Shown: positions 54,004 to 64,000 of the stretch, piece after piece | How positions within the stretch are numbered: position 1 is the stretch's first letter | Layout: each line of letters starts with the position of its first letter | Assembly: GCA_904846265.1 (NCBI GenBank) | Contig: CAJHAA010000016.1 | Coordinates: 1 to 64,000 of the forward strand | Origin: Psychrobacter immobilis | GTDB taxonomy: Bacteria > Pseudomonadota > Gammaproteobacteria > Pseudomonadales > Moraxellaceae | Direction: 5' to 3' | DNA: 64,000 nucleotides | Made by a program: the position numbers and the translations under genes | Notes under the pieces: model-generated | Databases searched by the model: none | What the model was told of the DNA's origin: nothing | What the model saw: the letters and a program-made list of their open reading frames with translations, nothing else

Positions 54004-56065
54004 TGTGACAACGATGTCAGATAACCATATCAATAACGACTTGCCTATACATTCCAACACGGATGCTGATACTCATGTCGACGCTGAATTTGAGGCGCAA
54101 GCCCACAATAAAGCCATATTAGAAAAGTATGATAGAGAATCCATCACAAGGCACATCACTCAAGGGCCAGTGAAGTATTTTATCGCTGGACTTTGCATTT
54201 TATATTCACTGTTTCATTTATATATCACCTTTAATCCCATGCCAGCGCTGCTACAGCGCTCTGTACACGTGGGCATTGGTTTTGCCTTAATTTTCTTAAT
54301 TTTCCCCGCAAGTAAAAAAAGCAGCCGTCAGCGCGTTGCATGGTATGACTGGATTTGGTTTGCTCTGTCATTGTCTGGCATGGCTTATCTGATATATGAA
54401 TATCAAGATATCGTGACCTCACGTGGCGGTATGGCCAATCAGATGGATGTGATATTTTCGCTGATTACAGTGGTCTGCGTATTAGAAGGCAGTCGCCGTA
54501 TCACAGGTTGGATTTTACCGATATTGGCAGGCATATTCTTGGCGTATCCGTTTGTCAGCCATTTGGATTTTATGCCCGATAGGCTGCTGACGCGTCCTTA
54601 TGACATGGGTGATATCTTTGGTCAATTATTCCTAAAAACCGAAGGCTTATACTCTGTTGCGATTGGTGCATCGGTCACTTTTATCTTCTTATTCATTCTT
54701 TTCGGTGCATTCTTAGCGCGCTCGGGAATGGGACAGCTGTTTAATGATTTGGCATTGGCAATTGCGGGTCATAAAAAAGGTGGTCCGGCAAAAGTAGCGG
54801 TGATTTCTAGTGGTTTTATGGGCAGTATTAATGGCTCTGCTTTGTCAAACGTGGTCAGTACTGGTGCCTTTACCATTCCGCTCATGAAAAAGGTTGGTTA
54901 CCACAAAGATTTTGCCGGTGCCGTTGAGGCAAGTGCCTCTGTTGGCGGGCAAATATTACCGCCAATTATGGGCGCGAGTGCCTTTATCATGGCGGAGACA
55001 ACAGGCTTGCCGTATAGCACAATTGCGTTGGCAGCCTTATTGCCAGCGATATTGTATTATCTGGGCGTCATTGCGCAAGTGCATTTTCGCGCTGGTCGTC
55101 GTGATCTAAAAGGTATCGCTAAAGAAAGCTTACCAGCTGTCAAAGAGGTCTTAAAAGCCCGCGGTCATATGCTGCTACCGATTGTATTTTTGATTTTCTT
55201 ATTAATCAGAAATGTGCCCGTTGGTTATGCAGCGGCTTATACCATTGGTTTTACCGTCTTGGTTAGTATGCTGCGTAAAGAAACTAGGATGGGTTTCTCT
55301 GACATTTTGGGTGCATTAGAAGATGGCGCACGCCAGTCGCTAGCGGTAATGGCTGCTTGTGCAGTCGTCGGTATTATCATCGGAGTCGTGAGTCTAACTA
55401 GCTTTGGAACGGTGATGACCTCATCAATTGTCACACTTGGTGCAGGGTCGTTATTTTTCACGCTCATTTTGACCATGCTTGCCTCGATGGTATTGGGCAT
55501 GGGACTACCGTCTATTCCTGCCTATATTATTACAGCAACGATGGCAGCACCAGCCTTAGCTGGCTTTGATATTCCAATTTTATCAGCGCATATGTTTGTT
55601 TTTTACTTTGGTATCTTTGCCAATATTACACCGCCTGTGTGTCTAGCCGCCTTTGCTGGTGCGGGCATATCCGGTGGCGATCCGATGAAGACAGGGTTCT
55701 TATCGCTCAAACTGGCGCTAGCTGGATTTATCGTGCCGTTTATGTTTATCTATAATCCAACGATGCTGATGATAGATCCAACGGGCTTGGCAGTAACGGC
55801 CAAAGATTTCCCATTGCCTCCTATTATCGATATCATCGCAGTGGTAGTGACTTCGGTCACGGGCGTTATCGCCTTAAGCTCAGCGCTGGAAGGGTATTTT
55901 AAAGGTGTCATGAATCCAGTAACGCGTATTATCTTGGCCATTGGTGCCTTATTGTTGATTTATCCTGAGCTTACCACAGGTATTGCAGGCGGCATTATTG
56001 TTCTGGGTATTGCTGTATTTAATATAAAAACAGCTGCAAAGCCAACGCCAACTTTAACCGTTTAA
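53975..56065 (+). CDS. TRAP transporter permease, fused small and large subunits (TAXI type)
   Basis: The product has 696 residues with about 17-19 membrane helices. The N-terminal 170 residues form the small DctQ-like part. The large DctM-like part follows with the motifs IAGHKKGGPAKVAVISSGFM-GSINGSALSN and ASASVGGQILPPIMGASAF. It imports the TAXI ligand, driven by a Na+ or H+ gradient. AAGGA lies 8 bases before this ATG, and it overlaps the DUF1850 end by 29 bases. The polar N-terminal leader of about 55 residues is longer than usual. Confidence 0.9.
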   Translation: MNSQVMDHNNVTTMSDNHINNDLPIHSNTDADTHVDAEFEAQAHNKAILEKYDRESITRHITQGPVKYFIAGLCILYSLFHLYITFNPMPALLQRSVHVGIGFALIFLIFPASKKSSRQRVAWYDWIWFALSLSGMAYLIYEYQDIVTSRGGMANQMDVIFSLITVVCVLEGSRRITGWILPILAGIFLAYPFVSHLDFMPDRLLTRPYDMGDIFGQLFLKTEGLYSVAIGASVTFIFLFILFGAFLARSGMGQLFNDLALAIAGHKKGGPAKVAVISSGFMGSINGSALSNVVSTGAFTIPLMKKVGYHKDFAGAVEASASVGGQILPPIMGASAFIMAETTGLPYSTIALAALLPAILYYLGVIAQVHFRAGRRDLKGIAKESLPAVKEVLKARGHMLLPIVFLIFLLIRNVPVGYAAAYTIGFTVLVSMLRKETRMGFSDILGALEDGARQSLAVMAACAVVGIIIGVVSLTSFGTVMTSSIVTLGAGSLFFTLILTMLASMVLGMGLPSIPAYIITATMAAPALAGFDIPILSAHMFVFYFGIFANITPPVCLAAFAGAGISGGDPMKTGFLSLKLALAGFIVPFMFIYNPTMLMIDPTGLAVTAKDFPLPPIIDIIAVVVTSVTGVIALSSALEGYFKGVMNPVTRIILAIGALLLIYPELTTGIAGGIIVLGIAVFNIKTAAKPTPTLTV

Positions 56066-56103
56066 AGCGTTGAGTTTTAAAGCTTTAAAAATCTATCAAA
56101 ACT

Positions 56104-56146
56104 AAAAAAAGGGTGAATAACAGAATCTGTTATTCACCCTTTTTAC
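56104..56146. terminator. Bidirectional terminator between the TRAP permease and lipA
   Basis: AAAAAAAGGGTGAATAACAG pairs with the matching TGTTATTCACCCTTTTT around a short loop; both strands have U-runs. Confidence 0.92.
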
Positions 56147-56191
56147 ATGCTTCGCTTAATTTTTCAGCTTTAGCTTATTAAAGCCTGACAT

Positions 56192-57235
56192 TTAACAGCC
56201 CAATTTGCCTTCTGCAGCCAATGCCTTTTTACTACGAATTGGCGCTGGGCAGTCTTCGCCGTAGTACTGACGATCGGCAAAGTAGCTTGAGCGTACCATA
56301 GGACCTGCCCAAATATTAAAGAAGCCAATCTTTTTACCGTAGTCCATGTAGCGTTGGAACTCGTCTGGATGCACATAGCGATCTACAGGCGCGTGGTTTT
56401 TACTAGGTTGCAGATACTGACCAACCGTAATCATATCCACGTTATGCGCTTTTAGGTCATCAAGCAAAGCATAAATCTCTTCTTCAGTCTCACCAAGACC
56501 GACCATAAAACCACATTTGGTGGCGATATCAGGGCGACGTTCTTTATAGAGCTTGAGCAAATCTAACGAATGCTGATAGTCAGAGCCTGGACGGAAGGCT
56601 TTATACAGGCGCGGCACGGTTTCGATGTTATGGTTAAAGACATCTGGCGGTGTTTCAGTTAACAAGTCTAATGCTACTTCCATACGACCACGGAAATCTG
56701 GTACCAATATTTCAATGAGGCAATTCGGGCTAAGTGCGCGAGATTCATTGAGCACTTCAACGAAATGCATCGCGCCGCCATCTTTTAGATCGTCACGATC
56801 CACAGAGGTGATTACCGCATACTTAAGCTGCAAACCTAAAATAGTCTCGGCAGTGTGACGCGGCTCATCTGCATCTAGCTCATTAGGACGACCATGACCG
56901 ACGTCACAGAACGGACAGCGACGGGTACAGATATCACCCATAATCATAAAGGTCGCGGTGCCATCAGCGAAGCACTGCGGCAGGTTAGGGCAGGCCGCTT
57001 CCTCACAAACGGTATAGAGCTTTTGCTCACGCAAGGTGGCTTTGATACGAGCTACTTCAGCGGGCGAAGACATTTTAACCCGAATCCAATCTGGCTTTTT
57101 CTTGGCCTCGATGGTCGGAATCACTTTAATTGGGATACGGGCAACTTTATCGTAGCCACGTAGTTTTTCGCCTTGAATGGCTTTTTTAGGTTTGACCTTA
57201 GCAGCAGGCACATGTGTTTGTACGGCAGTTGTCAT
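56192..57235 (-). CDS. lipA: Lipoyl synthase LipA
   Basis: The product has 347 residues. The auxiliary cluster motif [12 protein letters not shown] and the radical SAM motif CTRRCPFC are both complete, with YFADRQYY and a late RSSYF (Arg-Ser-Ser-Tyr) cluster ligand. LipA inserts two sulfurs into octanoyl groups on dehydrogenase complexes. It is a single gene here; lipB is not adjacent. Confidence 0.96.
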   Translation of the reverse strand: MTTAVQTHVPAAKVKPKKAIQGEKLRGYDKVARIPIKVIPTIEAKKKPDWIRVKMSSPAEVARIKATLREQKLYTVCEEAACPNLPQCFADGTATFMIMGDICTRRCPFCDVGHGRPNELDADEPRHTAETILGLQLKYAVITSVDRDDLKDGGAMHFVEVLNESRALSPNCLIEILVPDFRGRMEVALDLLTETPPDVFNHNIETVPRLYKAFRPGSDYQHSLDLLKLYKERRPDIATKCGFMVGLGETEEEIYALLDDLKAHNVDMITVGQYLQPSKNHAPVDRYVHPDEFQRYMDYGKKIGFFNIWAGPMVRSSYFADRQYYGEDCPAPIRSKKALAAEGKLGC

Positions 57236-57409
57236 AATAAAGTATCTCTTAACCCTTTATAGTATAAGGGTTTATGGAATTATTAGAATGTGTTGTGAGT
57301 GAGGACATTATAGCAGAAACTTAGGGGCTAATTTTCAATGAATAATGTTTAACTGATCATTTTGAGGTGGATAATTAAGGCTACTATGGTTTGTCTCGCA
57401 ACCATAGTT

Positions 57410-57850
57410 TTAAATATCTATATCAATATCCAACTCATTCAGGATTTCTATGGCAGCACGAAACGCTTCTTGAGTGGCAGGTGCCCCGCAATAAGGCAAG
57501 CTGTGCATTAATACTTCTCGAATCTCGGCGACAGTTGCACCGTTATTGATGGCACCTCGAATGTGTCCTTTAAGCTCAGTTGGGCTTTTTTGCGCAATTA
57601 AAAAGGCTATGGTGATTAAGGAGCGGTATTTGCGCGGCAGTACTGAGTCATCTTGCCATGTGCTGCCCCAAGCGTGTTCGATAATCCAGTCTTGTAATGG
57701 TTGGGTAAATCCAGTCGTGCTGTCAAGCGAGCGTTTGACATGCGCTTCACCCATCACCTCGGTGCGAACTTTGAGACCGTTTTGATAATTAGCGTTACTC
57801 TTTATATGGCTGTTTTCCCTATTTTTGTTTTCCATTGCACTACTATCCAT
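57410..57850 (-). CDS. Carboxymuconolactone-decarboxylase-like protein (PcaC type)
   Basis: The product has 146 residues. The core is YRSLITIAFLIAQKSPTELK-GHIRGAINNGATVAEIREVL followed by YCGAPATQEAFRAA, as in 4-carboxymuconolactone decarboxylase. The AhpD-type CxxC is absent, which favours the decarboxylase branch. No other protocatechuate genes are near, so the substrate is uncertain. The first 20 residues are Asn-rich and the true start may be one of several Met codons. Confidence 0.85.
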   Translation of the reverse strand: MDSSAMENKNRENSHIKSNANYQNGLKVRTEVMGEAHVKRSLDSTTGFTQPLQDWIIEHAWGSTWQDDSVLPRKYRSLITIAFLIAQKSPTELKGHIRGAINNGATVAEIREVLMHSLPYCGAPATQEAFRAAIEILNELDIDIDI

Positions 57851-58291
57851 ATCATCATCCTTAATATTTATTCGTTTAATATATGGTTAATAAAAGCTGT
57901 TTTTTCAAGCGCTATTTTTTTTAAGTGATATTCTCTCTAAGCTATCGTATCAAGATGACATTTTATCAAATAATATCCTACAAAGCGTCTAGCAGGCACA
58001 GCGTATTTATTTAATCATAAACCGAGCGGTGCTTGACTAAAATGACAAGCTGTATATCGATTGTGTAAGGCTGCTCAATCATATTGTTGATGGTACTATT
58101 TATATAATAAATGTTCAATATGAGCCCTTTACAACCGCTTTATGAGCCTTTTAAAGGCTGAGCCATTAACATTTAGAGCGTTTTAAGCTATGATTGCACC
58201 AATAATTATTCCATCTAGTATATAGACGCAGGCGGTCATGCTGACTACCCACGTAATGTACTAATACTCCCAACTGACGAGGACGACTATT
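57851..58291. promoter_or_regulatory. Divergent gap before acnB
   Basis: The 441-base AT-rich gap has no visible gene or RNA. It holds the acnB promoter; several TATAAT-like stretches occur around 58090-58110 but none with a firm -35. Confidence 0.4.
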
Positions 58292-60895
58292 GTGTTAGAA
58301 GCTTATCGTAAACATGTCGAAGAACGTGCTGAGCTAGGAACGGTTCCGCTACCACTGAATGAAAAACAAGTAGCAGAATTGGTTGAACTACTAAAGAATC
58401 CACCAGCAGGCGAAGATGCGTTCTTGATGAACCTGCTAGAAAACCGTATTCCTGCTGGCGTTGACCAAGCGGCATACGTTAAAGCGGCGTTTTTAGCAGC
58501 GATCCTTAAGGGTGAAACCTCTTCACCACTTATTAGCAAGCAAAAAGCTGTTCAAATCCTAGGCACGATGCAAGGTGGCTACAACGTTCAACCATTGGTT
58601 GCGGCACTGGATGACGCGGAAGTGGCACAAGATGCTGCTGAAGCGTTGAAAAAGACGTTGCTAGTGTTTGACGCGTTCAATGACGTGACTGAAAAAGCAG
58701 AAGCGGGCAATGCTATCGCTAAAGAAGTGGTTCAATCTTGGGCTGACGCTGAATGGTTCCTAAACCGTGATGCCGTACCAGAAAAGACCACTTACACGAC
58801 GTTTAAAGTGACTGGCGAAACCAACACCGATGACTTGTCACCTGCGCAAGATGCGTGGAGCCGTCCTGATATCCCATTGCATTCATTGGCTATGCACAAA
58901 AACTCTCGCGATGGCATCACTGCTGACGAAGAGGGCGTTGTCGGTCCAATGAAGCAAATCGAAGCGTTAAAAGAAAAAGGTCATCCACTCGCTTATGTTG
59001 GTGACGTGGTAGGTACAGGCTCTAGCCGTAAGTCTGCAACCAACTCAGTATTGTGGCTCATGGGCGATGATATCCCTAACGTGCCGAACAAACGTGGCGG
59101 CGGTCTAGTACTTGGTAACAATATTGCACCTATCTTCTTTAACACCATGGAAGATTCTGGCGCATTGCCAATCGAAAAAGTAGCCGTTGATAACCTAAAC
59201 ATGGGTGATGTGTTTGACATCTATCCGTATGAAGGCAAAATCACTAAGCATGATTCTGATGAAGTACTGTCTACGTTCAAATTGAACTCACCAACTTTGC
59301 TTGATGAAGTTCGTGCTGGCGGTCGTATTCCATTGATCGTTGGTCGTGGTTTGACCAATCGTGCTCGCGCGTACATGGGTCTTGGACATTCAGATATCTT
59401 TGCTAAGCCAGAAGAGCCAGTTGATACGGGTAAAGGTTTTACCTTAGCGCAAAAAATGGTCGGTAAAGCTTGTGGTCTAGAGGGCGTACGTCCGGGCATG
59501 TACTGTGAGCCTAAAATGACGACTGTAGGATCGCAGGATACGACTGGTCCCATGACTCGTGATGAGCTAAAAGATTTGGCTTGCCTAGGTTTCCAAGCCG
59601 ACCTAGTGATGCAGTCATTCTGTCACACTGCCGCTTATCCAAAGCCAGTTGACGTTGAAACTCAGCACACACTACCTGACTTTATCATGAACCGTGGCGG
59701 TGTCAGCTTACGTCCTGGTGATGGTATCATTCATAGCTGGTTGAACCGTATGCTACTTCCAGATACCGTTGGTACTGGTGGTGACTCGCATACGCGTTTC
59801 CCAATGGGTATCTCATTCCCAGCAGGTTCTGGTCTAGTGGCATTTGCAGCAGCGACTGGTGTTATGCCACTTGATATGCCTGAATCTGTCCGTGTCCGCT
59901 TCGTTGGCGAACGTCAGGCTGGTATCACGTTGCGTGACCTAGTACATGCGATTCCTTATCAAGCGATTAAAGAAGGTCTATTGACCGTTGATAAGAAAGG
60001 CAAAATCAACGAGTTTAATGGTCGTATCTTAGAGATCGAAGGTCTAGAAGACTTGACCGCTGAGCAAGCGTTTGAGCTATCTGATGCCTCAGCTGAGCGT
60101 AGTGCTGCTGGTTGTACCATCACTTTGTCTGAAGCGTCAGTGACTGAGTACTTAAACTCAAACATTACCCTTCTAAAATGGATGATCTCAGAAGGCTATG
60201 GCGATGCGCGTACTATCAGCCGTCGTATCGAGCAGATGCAAGAATGGCTAGCGAACCCAAGTTTATTGCGTGCTGATGCTGATGCAGAATACGCTATCGA
60301 CATGACTATCGATATGAGCACCATCAAAGAGCCTATCCTTTGCTGCCCGAACGATCCAGACGATGCAAAAACATTGGCTGATGTCGCTGGCGATACCATT
60401 GATGAAGTATTCATTGGTTCATGTATGACCAACATCGGTCACTTCCGCGCTGCGGGTAAACTGCTACAAGACGTACCAGCAGGTAGTTTGAAAACTCGTC
60501 TATGGATTGCGCCGCCGACTAAGATGGATGCGCGTCAGTTGATGGAAGAAGGTTATTACAACATCTACGCTCAAGCCGGCGCTCGTACTGAGATGCCAGG
60601 TTGTTCACTATGTATGGGTAACCAAGCACGTATCGCACCGAAGTCTACGGCGGTATCGACGTCAACTCGTAACTTCCCGAACCGTTTGGGTCAAGGCGCT
60701 AACGTATACCTAGCTTCTGCAGAGCTTGCAGCCGTAGCAGCGGTACTTGGTAAGTTGCCAACCAACGAAGAATATCAGCAGTACGCTGGTATGCTTGATA
60801 GCATGGGCGAGGAAGTGTATCAGTACATGAACTTCGATCGTATGGATTCTTATACTGAAGAAGCCGACAAAATTAACGTTGCTCAGTTGACCTAA
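58292..60895 (+). CDS. acnB: Aconitate hydratase B, AcnB
   Basis: The product has 867 residues. It begins [20 protein letters not shown] with the HEAT-like domain of AcnB, then [27 protein letters not shown] and [14 protein letters not shown], with three cysteines holding the 4Fe-4S cluster. It interconverts citrate and isocitrate in the TCA and methylcitrate cycles. The start is GTG at 58292 with GAGGA before it. A terminator follows. Confidence 0.97.
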   Translation: MLEAYRKHVEERAELGTVPLPLNEKQVAELVELLKNPPAGEDAFLMNLLENRIPAGVDQAAYVKAAFLAAILKGETSSPLISKQKAVQILGTMQGGYNVQPLVAALDDAEVAQDAAEALKKTLLVFDAFNDVTEKAEAGNAIAKEVVQSWADAEWFLNRDAVPEKTTYTTFKVTGETNTDDLSPAQDAWSRPDIPLHSLAMHKNSRDGITADEEGVVGPMKQIEALKEKGHPLAYVGDVVGTGSSRKSATNSVLWLMGDDIPNVPNKRGGGLVLGNNIAPIFFNTMEDSGALPIEKVAVDNLNMGDVFDIYPYEGKITKHDSDEVLSTFKLNSPTLLDEVRAGGRIPLIVGRGLTNRARAYMGLGHSDIFAKPEEPVDTGKGFTLAQKMVGKACGLEGVRPGMYCEPKMTTVGSQDTTGPMTRDELKDLACLGFQADLVMQSFCHTAAYPKPVDVETQHTLPDFIMNRGGVSLRPGDGIIHSWLNRMLLPDTVGTGGDSHTRFPMGISFPAGSGLVAFAAATGVMPLDMPESVRVRFVGERQAGITLRDLVHAIPYQAIKEGLLTVDKKGKINEFNGRILEIEGLEDLTAEQAFELSDASAERSAAGCTITLSEASVTEYLNSNITLLKWMISEGYGDARTISRRIEQMQEWLANPSLLRADADAEYAIDMTIDMSTIKEPILCCPNDPDDAKTLADVAGDTIDEVFIGSCMTNIGHFRAAGKLLQDVPAGSLKTRLWIAPPTKMDARQLMEEGYYNIYAQAGARTEMPGCSLCMGNQARIAPKSTAVSTSTRNFPNRLGQGANVYLASAELAAVAAVLGKLPTNEEYQQYAGMLDSMGEEVYQYMNFDRMDSYTEEADKINVAQLT

Positions 60896-60929
60896 TATTT
60901 GCTTTAAAGCTAATTAGTAAGATAAAAAT

Positions 60930-60962
60930 AAACCCCGTATCGTGATGATGCGGGGTTTTTCG
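60930..60962 (+). terminator. Rho-independent terminator of acnB
   Basis: AAACCCCGTAT pairs with ATGCGGGGTTT around CGTGATG, followed by a T-run. Confidence 0.92.
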
Positions 60963-61075
60963 TTATGTTAAAAGTTCAAAAATATCAATAAGTGTTTGCA
61001 AACTTTTATTGAGTAATTATAATGCAAGCTGCTCATTAATTCTTAATCAGCGACTTTCACCTTTAGAGACTAAAA

Positions 61076-61531
61076 ATGACAAATCCGATAGAAAGTAGAA
61101 GTATGCTTGATAAAGCGACGCCGCCACCTTTGAACAACTCTGTAATGGCTAATAATCATAGCGCTGAAGCAAACTATGGCATCATCGACTGGTTCAAAAA
61201 AGGCCTGAGAAATTATACCAATTTCTCAGGTCGCGCAAGGCGCAAAGAGTATTGGTATTTTTTTCTAGTACAGATGGGAGTGGTCATCATTGCTATGATA
61301 CTAGATGCCATCATATTCAGCTCAGAGACAGGTTTATTTTATATAGTCGCAGCGCTGGGTTTATTTCTGCCTGGGCTTGCCGTCACTATCCGCCGCTTAC
61401 ATGACACGAGCCGCTCAGGATGGTGGTTTTTGATAGGCGTTGTCCCACTGATAGGCTCCATTATACTACTGGTATTTTTAGCAAGCGATACCAAGCCTGA
61501 AATCAATCAATGGGGCCCGCCAGCAAAATAA
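61076..61531 (+). CDS. DUF805 membrane protein
   Basis: The product has 151 residues. After a 40-residue polar leader the DUF805 domain has NFSGRARRKEYWYFFLVQMG, four helices, and TIRRLHDTSRSGWWFLIGVV with the final DTKPEINQWGP. The family is of unknown function, in the inner membrane. Confidence 0.92.
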   Translation: MTNPIESRSMLDKATPPPLNNSVMANNHSAEANYGIIDWFKKGLRNYTNFSGRARRKEYWYFFLVQMGVVIIAMILDAIIFSSETGLFYIVAALGLFLPGLAVTIRRLHDTSRSGWWFLIGVVPLIGSIILLVFLASDTKPEINQWGPPAK

Positions 61532-61691
61532 TCCGTTTGAAAACAGGTGCCAATCGTTAATAGAATTGCTTATACCTGTTTACAAATGTGATAACTGATT
61601 TTTTAACCTATCTTCTGTATAATATAAGGGCAGGCGGAAACCGTGGCTCTGTACTGAATCTATTTTTTCTATCTCGGGACGGACCGATACT

Positions 61692-62180
61692 TTGATAGGC
61701 ACTTTTTGTTTACGCTCAAGTGCTCTGGAGTCTTGGTTGATTACTTTATCCCCACTCAAACGTCGTATCGTCTATGTGACTATCTTCGAGATTATCGCTA
61801 TCATTTCTTCTACTTTCGTATTGATGAAGCTGAGCGGTAGCGACGCGGCAGAATCCTTACCAGTTGCTGTGATGGTGTCATTAGCAGCGGTGATTTGGAA
61901 CTTCTTATACAATACAGCTTTTGAAGCGTGGGAACGTCGTAAGCAGGTGGCAAAGCGTACCTTACTCATTCGCAGTGCGCATGCATTAGGATTTGAAGGC
62001 GGATTAGTATTGATTTGCTTACCGCTATATATGATTTGGTATGACGTTGGTTTAATCAAAGCCTTTATGATGGAAGCGGCGTTACTGCTATTTTTCTTGG
62101 TTTATACCTTTATCTTTACCTTGGGTTTTGACAAGATATTTACCTTACCGCATCACTATAAGACAGCCTCTGATTCTTAA
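61692..62180 (+). CDS. PACE-type efflux protein (AceI/chlorhexidine family)
   Basis: The product has up to 162 residues with four membrane helices in two repeats. Repeat one has RRIVYVTIFEIIAI and WNFLYNTAFEAWE; repeat two has RSAHALGFEGGLVLICLP and FTLGFDKIF. These are PACE motifs; the glutamate in TIFEI matches the essential proton site. The typical exported substrates are biocides, but natural substrates may be polyamines. The start is uncertain: TTG at 61692 or a TTG about 18 codons later. A TATAAT at 61618-61623 could be its -10 box. Confidence 0.85.
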   Translation: MIGTFCLRSSALESWLITLSPLKRRIVYVTIFEIIAIISSTFVLMKLSGSDAAESLPVAVMVSLAAVIWNFLYNTAFEAWERRKQVAKRTLLIRSAHALGFEGGLVLICLPLYMIWYDVGLIKAFMMEAALLLFFLVYTFIFTLGFDKIFTLPHHYKTASDS

Positions 62181-62242
62181 GAGTTAAAAGTGTTACTTAA
62201 AGATATGCTTAATACAGAATTTTCTTGATATTGTATGACCCT

Positions 62243-62273
62243 AAAAAAAAGGCTGCCATTAGGCAGCCTTTTT
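62243..62273. terminator. Bidirectional terminator between the PACE and enoyl-CoA hydratase genes
   Basis: GGCTGCC (62251-62257) pairs with GGCAGCC (62262-62268) around ATTA, with eight A before and five T after. Confidence 0.92.
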
Positions 62274-62306
62274 GATGATAGCGCAAAACAGAGTGTTATA
62301 AGGTTA

Positions 62307-63104
62307 TTATTTACCTTGATAAACTGGCTTACGTTTTTCCATAAATGCAGTAATACCTTCTCTAAAATCATCCGTTTTGGCAAGCATGGTCTGTTGATCT
62401 ACTTCCATATCGAGCGCTTCATTGAGACCCATATAAGCGTGCGTGTTAATCATATGCTTCATTGACGCCAATGCTTTTCCGGGCAGATTGCTCAGGCGCG
62501 TTGCTAAGGCTAATACGCTAGCATCCAGCTCGTCGCTACTGACCACATCATTAACCAAGTTTAAGCGTGCCATATCTTCCGCTTTGAGTTTATCGCCAAG
62601 CATGACCATCTCAGTGGTTTTTGCCACACCGATCAATTGATTTAGTAAATAAATGCCGCCAGCATCTGGTATTAGACCGATATTGACAAAGGCTTGCACG
62701 AATTTGGCATTATCAGCGGCTATGCGAAAATCACAAGTCAGTGCCAAGTTCATGCCAGCACCTGCCACTGCGCCTTCTAATTTAGCGATAATAGGCTTAT
62801 GGATATTACGCAACTTTAAGCTAATCTCAGCGACTTCGCCAACCATAAAATTTAGCTTATTCGACAGCGCCTCGCTTTCCATGCCGTTTTCTAACATCTC
62901 ACCGATATGCCCGCCACTTGAAAAGTTATTGCCTGCGCCTTGCAGGATGATGACTCTGACGTCTTTATCTTCATCTGCATTCGTCAATGCATTCATCATG
63001 GCATCTTTTAGCACTGTGCTAAAGGCATTCAGTGTTTTGGGATCGTTCATCGTGATGGTTGCGATATAGTTTTCTACTTGATATTCGACGAGAGGTTGTG
63101 ACAT
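62307..63104 (-). CDS. Enoyl-CoA hydratase/isomerase family protein
   Basis: The product has 265 residues, a crotonase. The first oxyanion region is NNFSSGGHIGEM, the second IAKLEGAVAGAGMNLALTCD, and GLIPDAGGIYLLNQLIG follows. One of the two hydratase glutamates is replaced (AGAGMNLAL where GGG.ELA is usual, and Asp in PDAGG), which is seen in isomerases such as PaaG-like enzymes. It probably acts in fatty or aromatic acid breakdown. TAAGGA lies before the ATG. Confidence 0.87.
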   Translation of the reverse strand: MSQPLVEYQVENYIATITMNDPKTLNAFSTVLKDAMMNALTNADEDKDVRVIILQGAGNNFSSGGHIGEMLENGMESEALSNKLNFMVGEVAEISLKLRNIHKPIIAKLEGAVAGAGMNLALTCDFRIAADNAKFVQAFVNIGLIPDAGGIYLLNQLIGVAKTTEMVMLGDKLKAEDMARLNLVNDVVSSDELDASVLALATRLSNLPGKALASMKHMINTHAYMGLNEALDMEVDQQTMLAKTDDFREGITAFMEKRKPVYQGK

Positions 63105-63575
63105 GGTTGATATCCTTAATTGAGTTTTCTATAAAACGTTTTTGGTAACACTAGCTATTGGCAGTAAATGTGACAAATAATGCAATGCCAAATACTATAG
63201 CAGTTTGAGCTTATTATAAAAGCAGGATCTGTGCGCGCTTAAGACATGATTCAGGTATGGTGTTTTTTGCTACTATCATATTGCTAAAATTATTAAACCT
63301 ACCATTCAAAAATAAGGCTACTATCTGTAGAAAGGTTGAATTATGCTAAGGCATGTCCTCAATTTAATCGAGCATTCTCTAAATGGGCTAAAAATGGCTA
63401 AATTCTGCCAAACTGCGTCAACTAGCTGATGAATATCTAGATATTATTTGTGCTATTTTCCTTGTTTGGCGGCAATTTATCTCATTTTTTTCACCATTTT
63501 TACAATGAAGACACGCTCTAGAAGGCAGGTTTTAAAGACTGATTTTTTATTTATTAAACCAACAAGGAAGTGGTT
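63105..63575. other. Intergenic region containing MITE-like copy B
   Basis: The gap between the divergent hydratase and hydrolase genes is mostly occupied by the repeat at 63350-63517. Left of it is AT-rich sequence with no gene. Confidence 0.5.
63350..63517. repeat. MITE-like element, copy B (168 bp)
   Basis: It starts GGCATGTCCTCAATT and ends AATGAAGACACGCT, flanked by CTAA (63346-63349) and CTAG (63518-63521). It matches copy A (33470-33636) along its length, including GGCTAAAAATGGCTAAATT, CCTTGTTTG..GGCAATTTATC and the central palindrome AATATCTAGATATT, which here is perfect. It lies about 60 bases before the final gene. Confidence 0.75.
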
Positions 63576-64000
63576 ATGCCAATTATTCATGTCAATAATG
63601 TTGAACTTTATTATGAAGACAGCGCGCCAAACGATAAGCAAAAACCCATCATGGTATTTGCCCACGGTCTGCTGTGGAATACGCACTTATTTGATAAGCA
63701 AGTCGAGTATTTTAGAGCCGGTTATCGCTGTATTACGTTTGATTTTCGGGGACAAGGTCAGTCTGAAATAACCAAGTCTGGCTATGATATGGAAACCTTA
63801 ACCGAGGATACATTGGCATTATTAGAGGCACTAGATATTCATAAGTGCCATTTGTTAGGGTTGTCGATGGGCGGGTTTGTCGCCCAGCGTGTCGCACTCA
63901 AACGCCCTGAGCTATTGCTGTCGCTTACCCTGTTAGAGACTTCTGCTGATCCTGAAGATCCCAAAAATGTGCCGCAGTATCGTAAGCTGGTCAAAGCCAT
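63576..64000 (+). CDS. Alpha/beta hydrolase, cut by the window edge
   Basis: The first 141 residues are present. MPIIHVNNVELYYED is followed by IMVFAHGLLWNTHLFDKQVE, ITFDFRGQGQSE and the nucleophile elbow GLSMGGFVAQRVAL. The fold resembles 3-oxoadipate enol-lactonase and other small hydrolases; the acid and His lie beyond the window. AAGGAAG precedes the ATG. It starts just after the MITE-like copy B, which may affect its promoter. Confidence 0.85.
   Translation, partial: MPIIHVNNVELYYEDSAPNDKQKPIMVFAHGLLWNTHLFDKQVEYFRAGYRCITFDFRGQGQSEITKSGYDMETLTEDTLALLEALDIHKCHLLGLSMGGFVAQRVALKRPELLLSLTLLETSADPEDPKNVPQYRKLVKA

Overview
The window looks like the chromosome of a Moraxellaceae gammaproteobacterium, most likely Psychrobacter. 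The base composition is moderately AT-rich. The type VI secretion (T6SS) gene content resembles Acinetobacter (TagX, a TagN-like OmpA/BON protein, TagF). Housekeeping proteins (AcnB, DapD, UvrB, RecJ, LipA, QueE) read as gammaproteobacterial. This assignment is inferred from reading the sequence; no database was searched.

Region 1 (1-6.0 kb) is a T6SS effector/immunity island with signs of decay. In order it holds: the end of an IS3-family element; a degraded ankyrin-like fragment; an intact GAD-like/DUF1851 immunity-type gene; an orphan VgrG fragment; an Imm71/72-like pseudogene with three in-frame stops and a 3' frameshift; an intact Tae4 amidase effector with its Tai4 immunity protein; and a VgrG spike with two tandem C-terminal adaptor-like repeats. 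Two of the immunity-type genes end in the same C(UUCG)G terminator hairpin.

Region 2 (6.0-18.4 kb) is half of a T6SS machinery locus in two divergent operons around a 411-bp AT-rich gap. Leftward run tagN, tagF, tssM and an unknown two-helix membrane protein. Rightward run tagX (peptidoglycan peptidase), a TssJ-like lipoprotein, tssK and tssL. Sheath, baseplate, Hcp, ClpV and TssA genes are absent here and must lie elsewhere if the system works.

Region 3 (18.5-30 kb): tRNA-Asn and an aspartate-type aminotransferase. Next comes a likely membrane-lipid modification operon (SDR, FAD amine-oxidase-like protein, DUF1365, cyclopropane-fatty-acid-synthase-like methyltransferase, DUF2177). It is followed by a hotdog thioesterase, a CDF cation transporter, a DUF2059 protein and Dps.

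Region 4 (30-45 kb): uvrB with a conspicuous palindromic motif upstream; a tandem pair of HisC-like aminotransferases; small lipoprotein and membrane proteins; recJ; a tandem pair of TRIC-type channels; a DMT exporter; queE; dapD; and an alpha/beta hydrolase. A short inverted-repeat element (MITE-like, about 167 bp, CTAG target) lies between the two HisC-like genes. A truncated end lies between the two TRIC genes and another full copy lies near the right edge.

Region 5 (45-64 kb): a YtcJ-like amidohydrolase lipoprotein; an arsenosugar-type cassette (ArsS radical SAM, DUF547, two glycosyltransferase-type genes) facing a methylthioadenosine phosphorylase; a TAXI-type TRAP transporter operon; lipA; a carboxymuconolactone-decarboxylase-like gene; acnB; DUF805; a PACE-type efflux protein; an enoyl-CoA hydratase; and the start of an alpha/beta hydrolase cut by the window edge. 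Most convergent gene ends carry clear stem-loop terminators.
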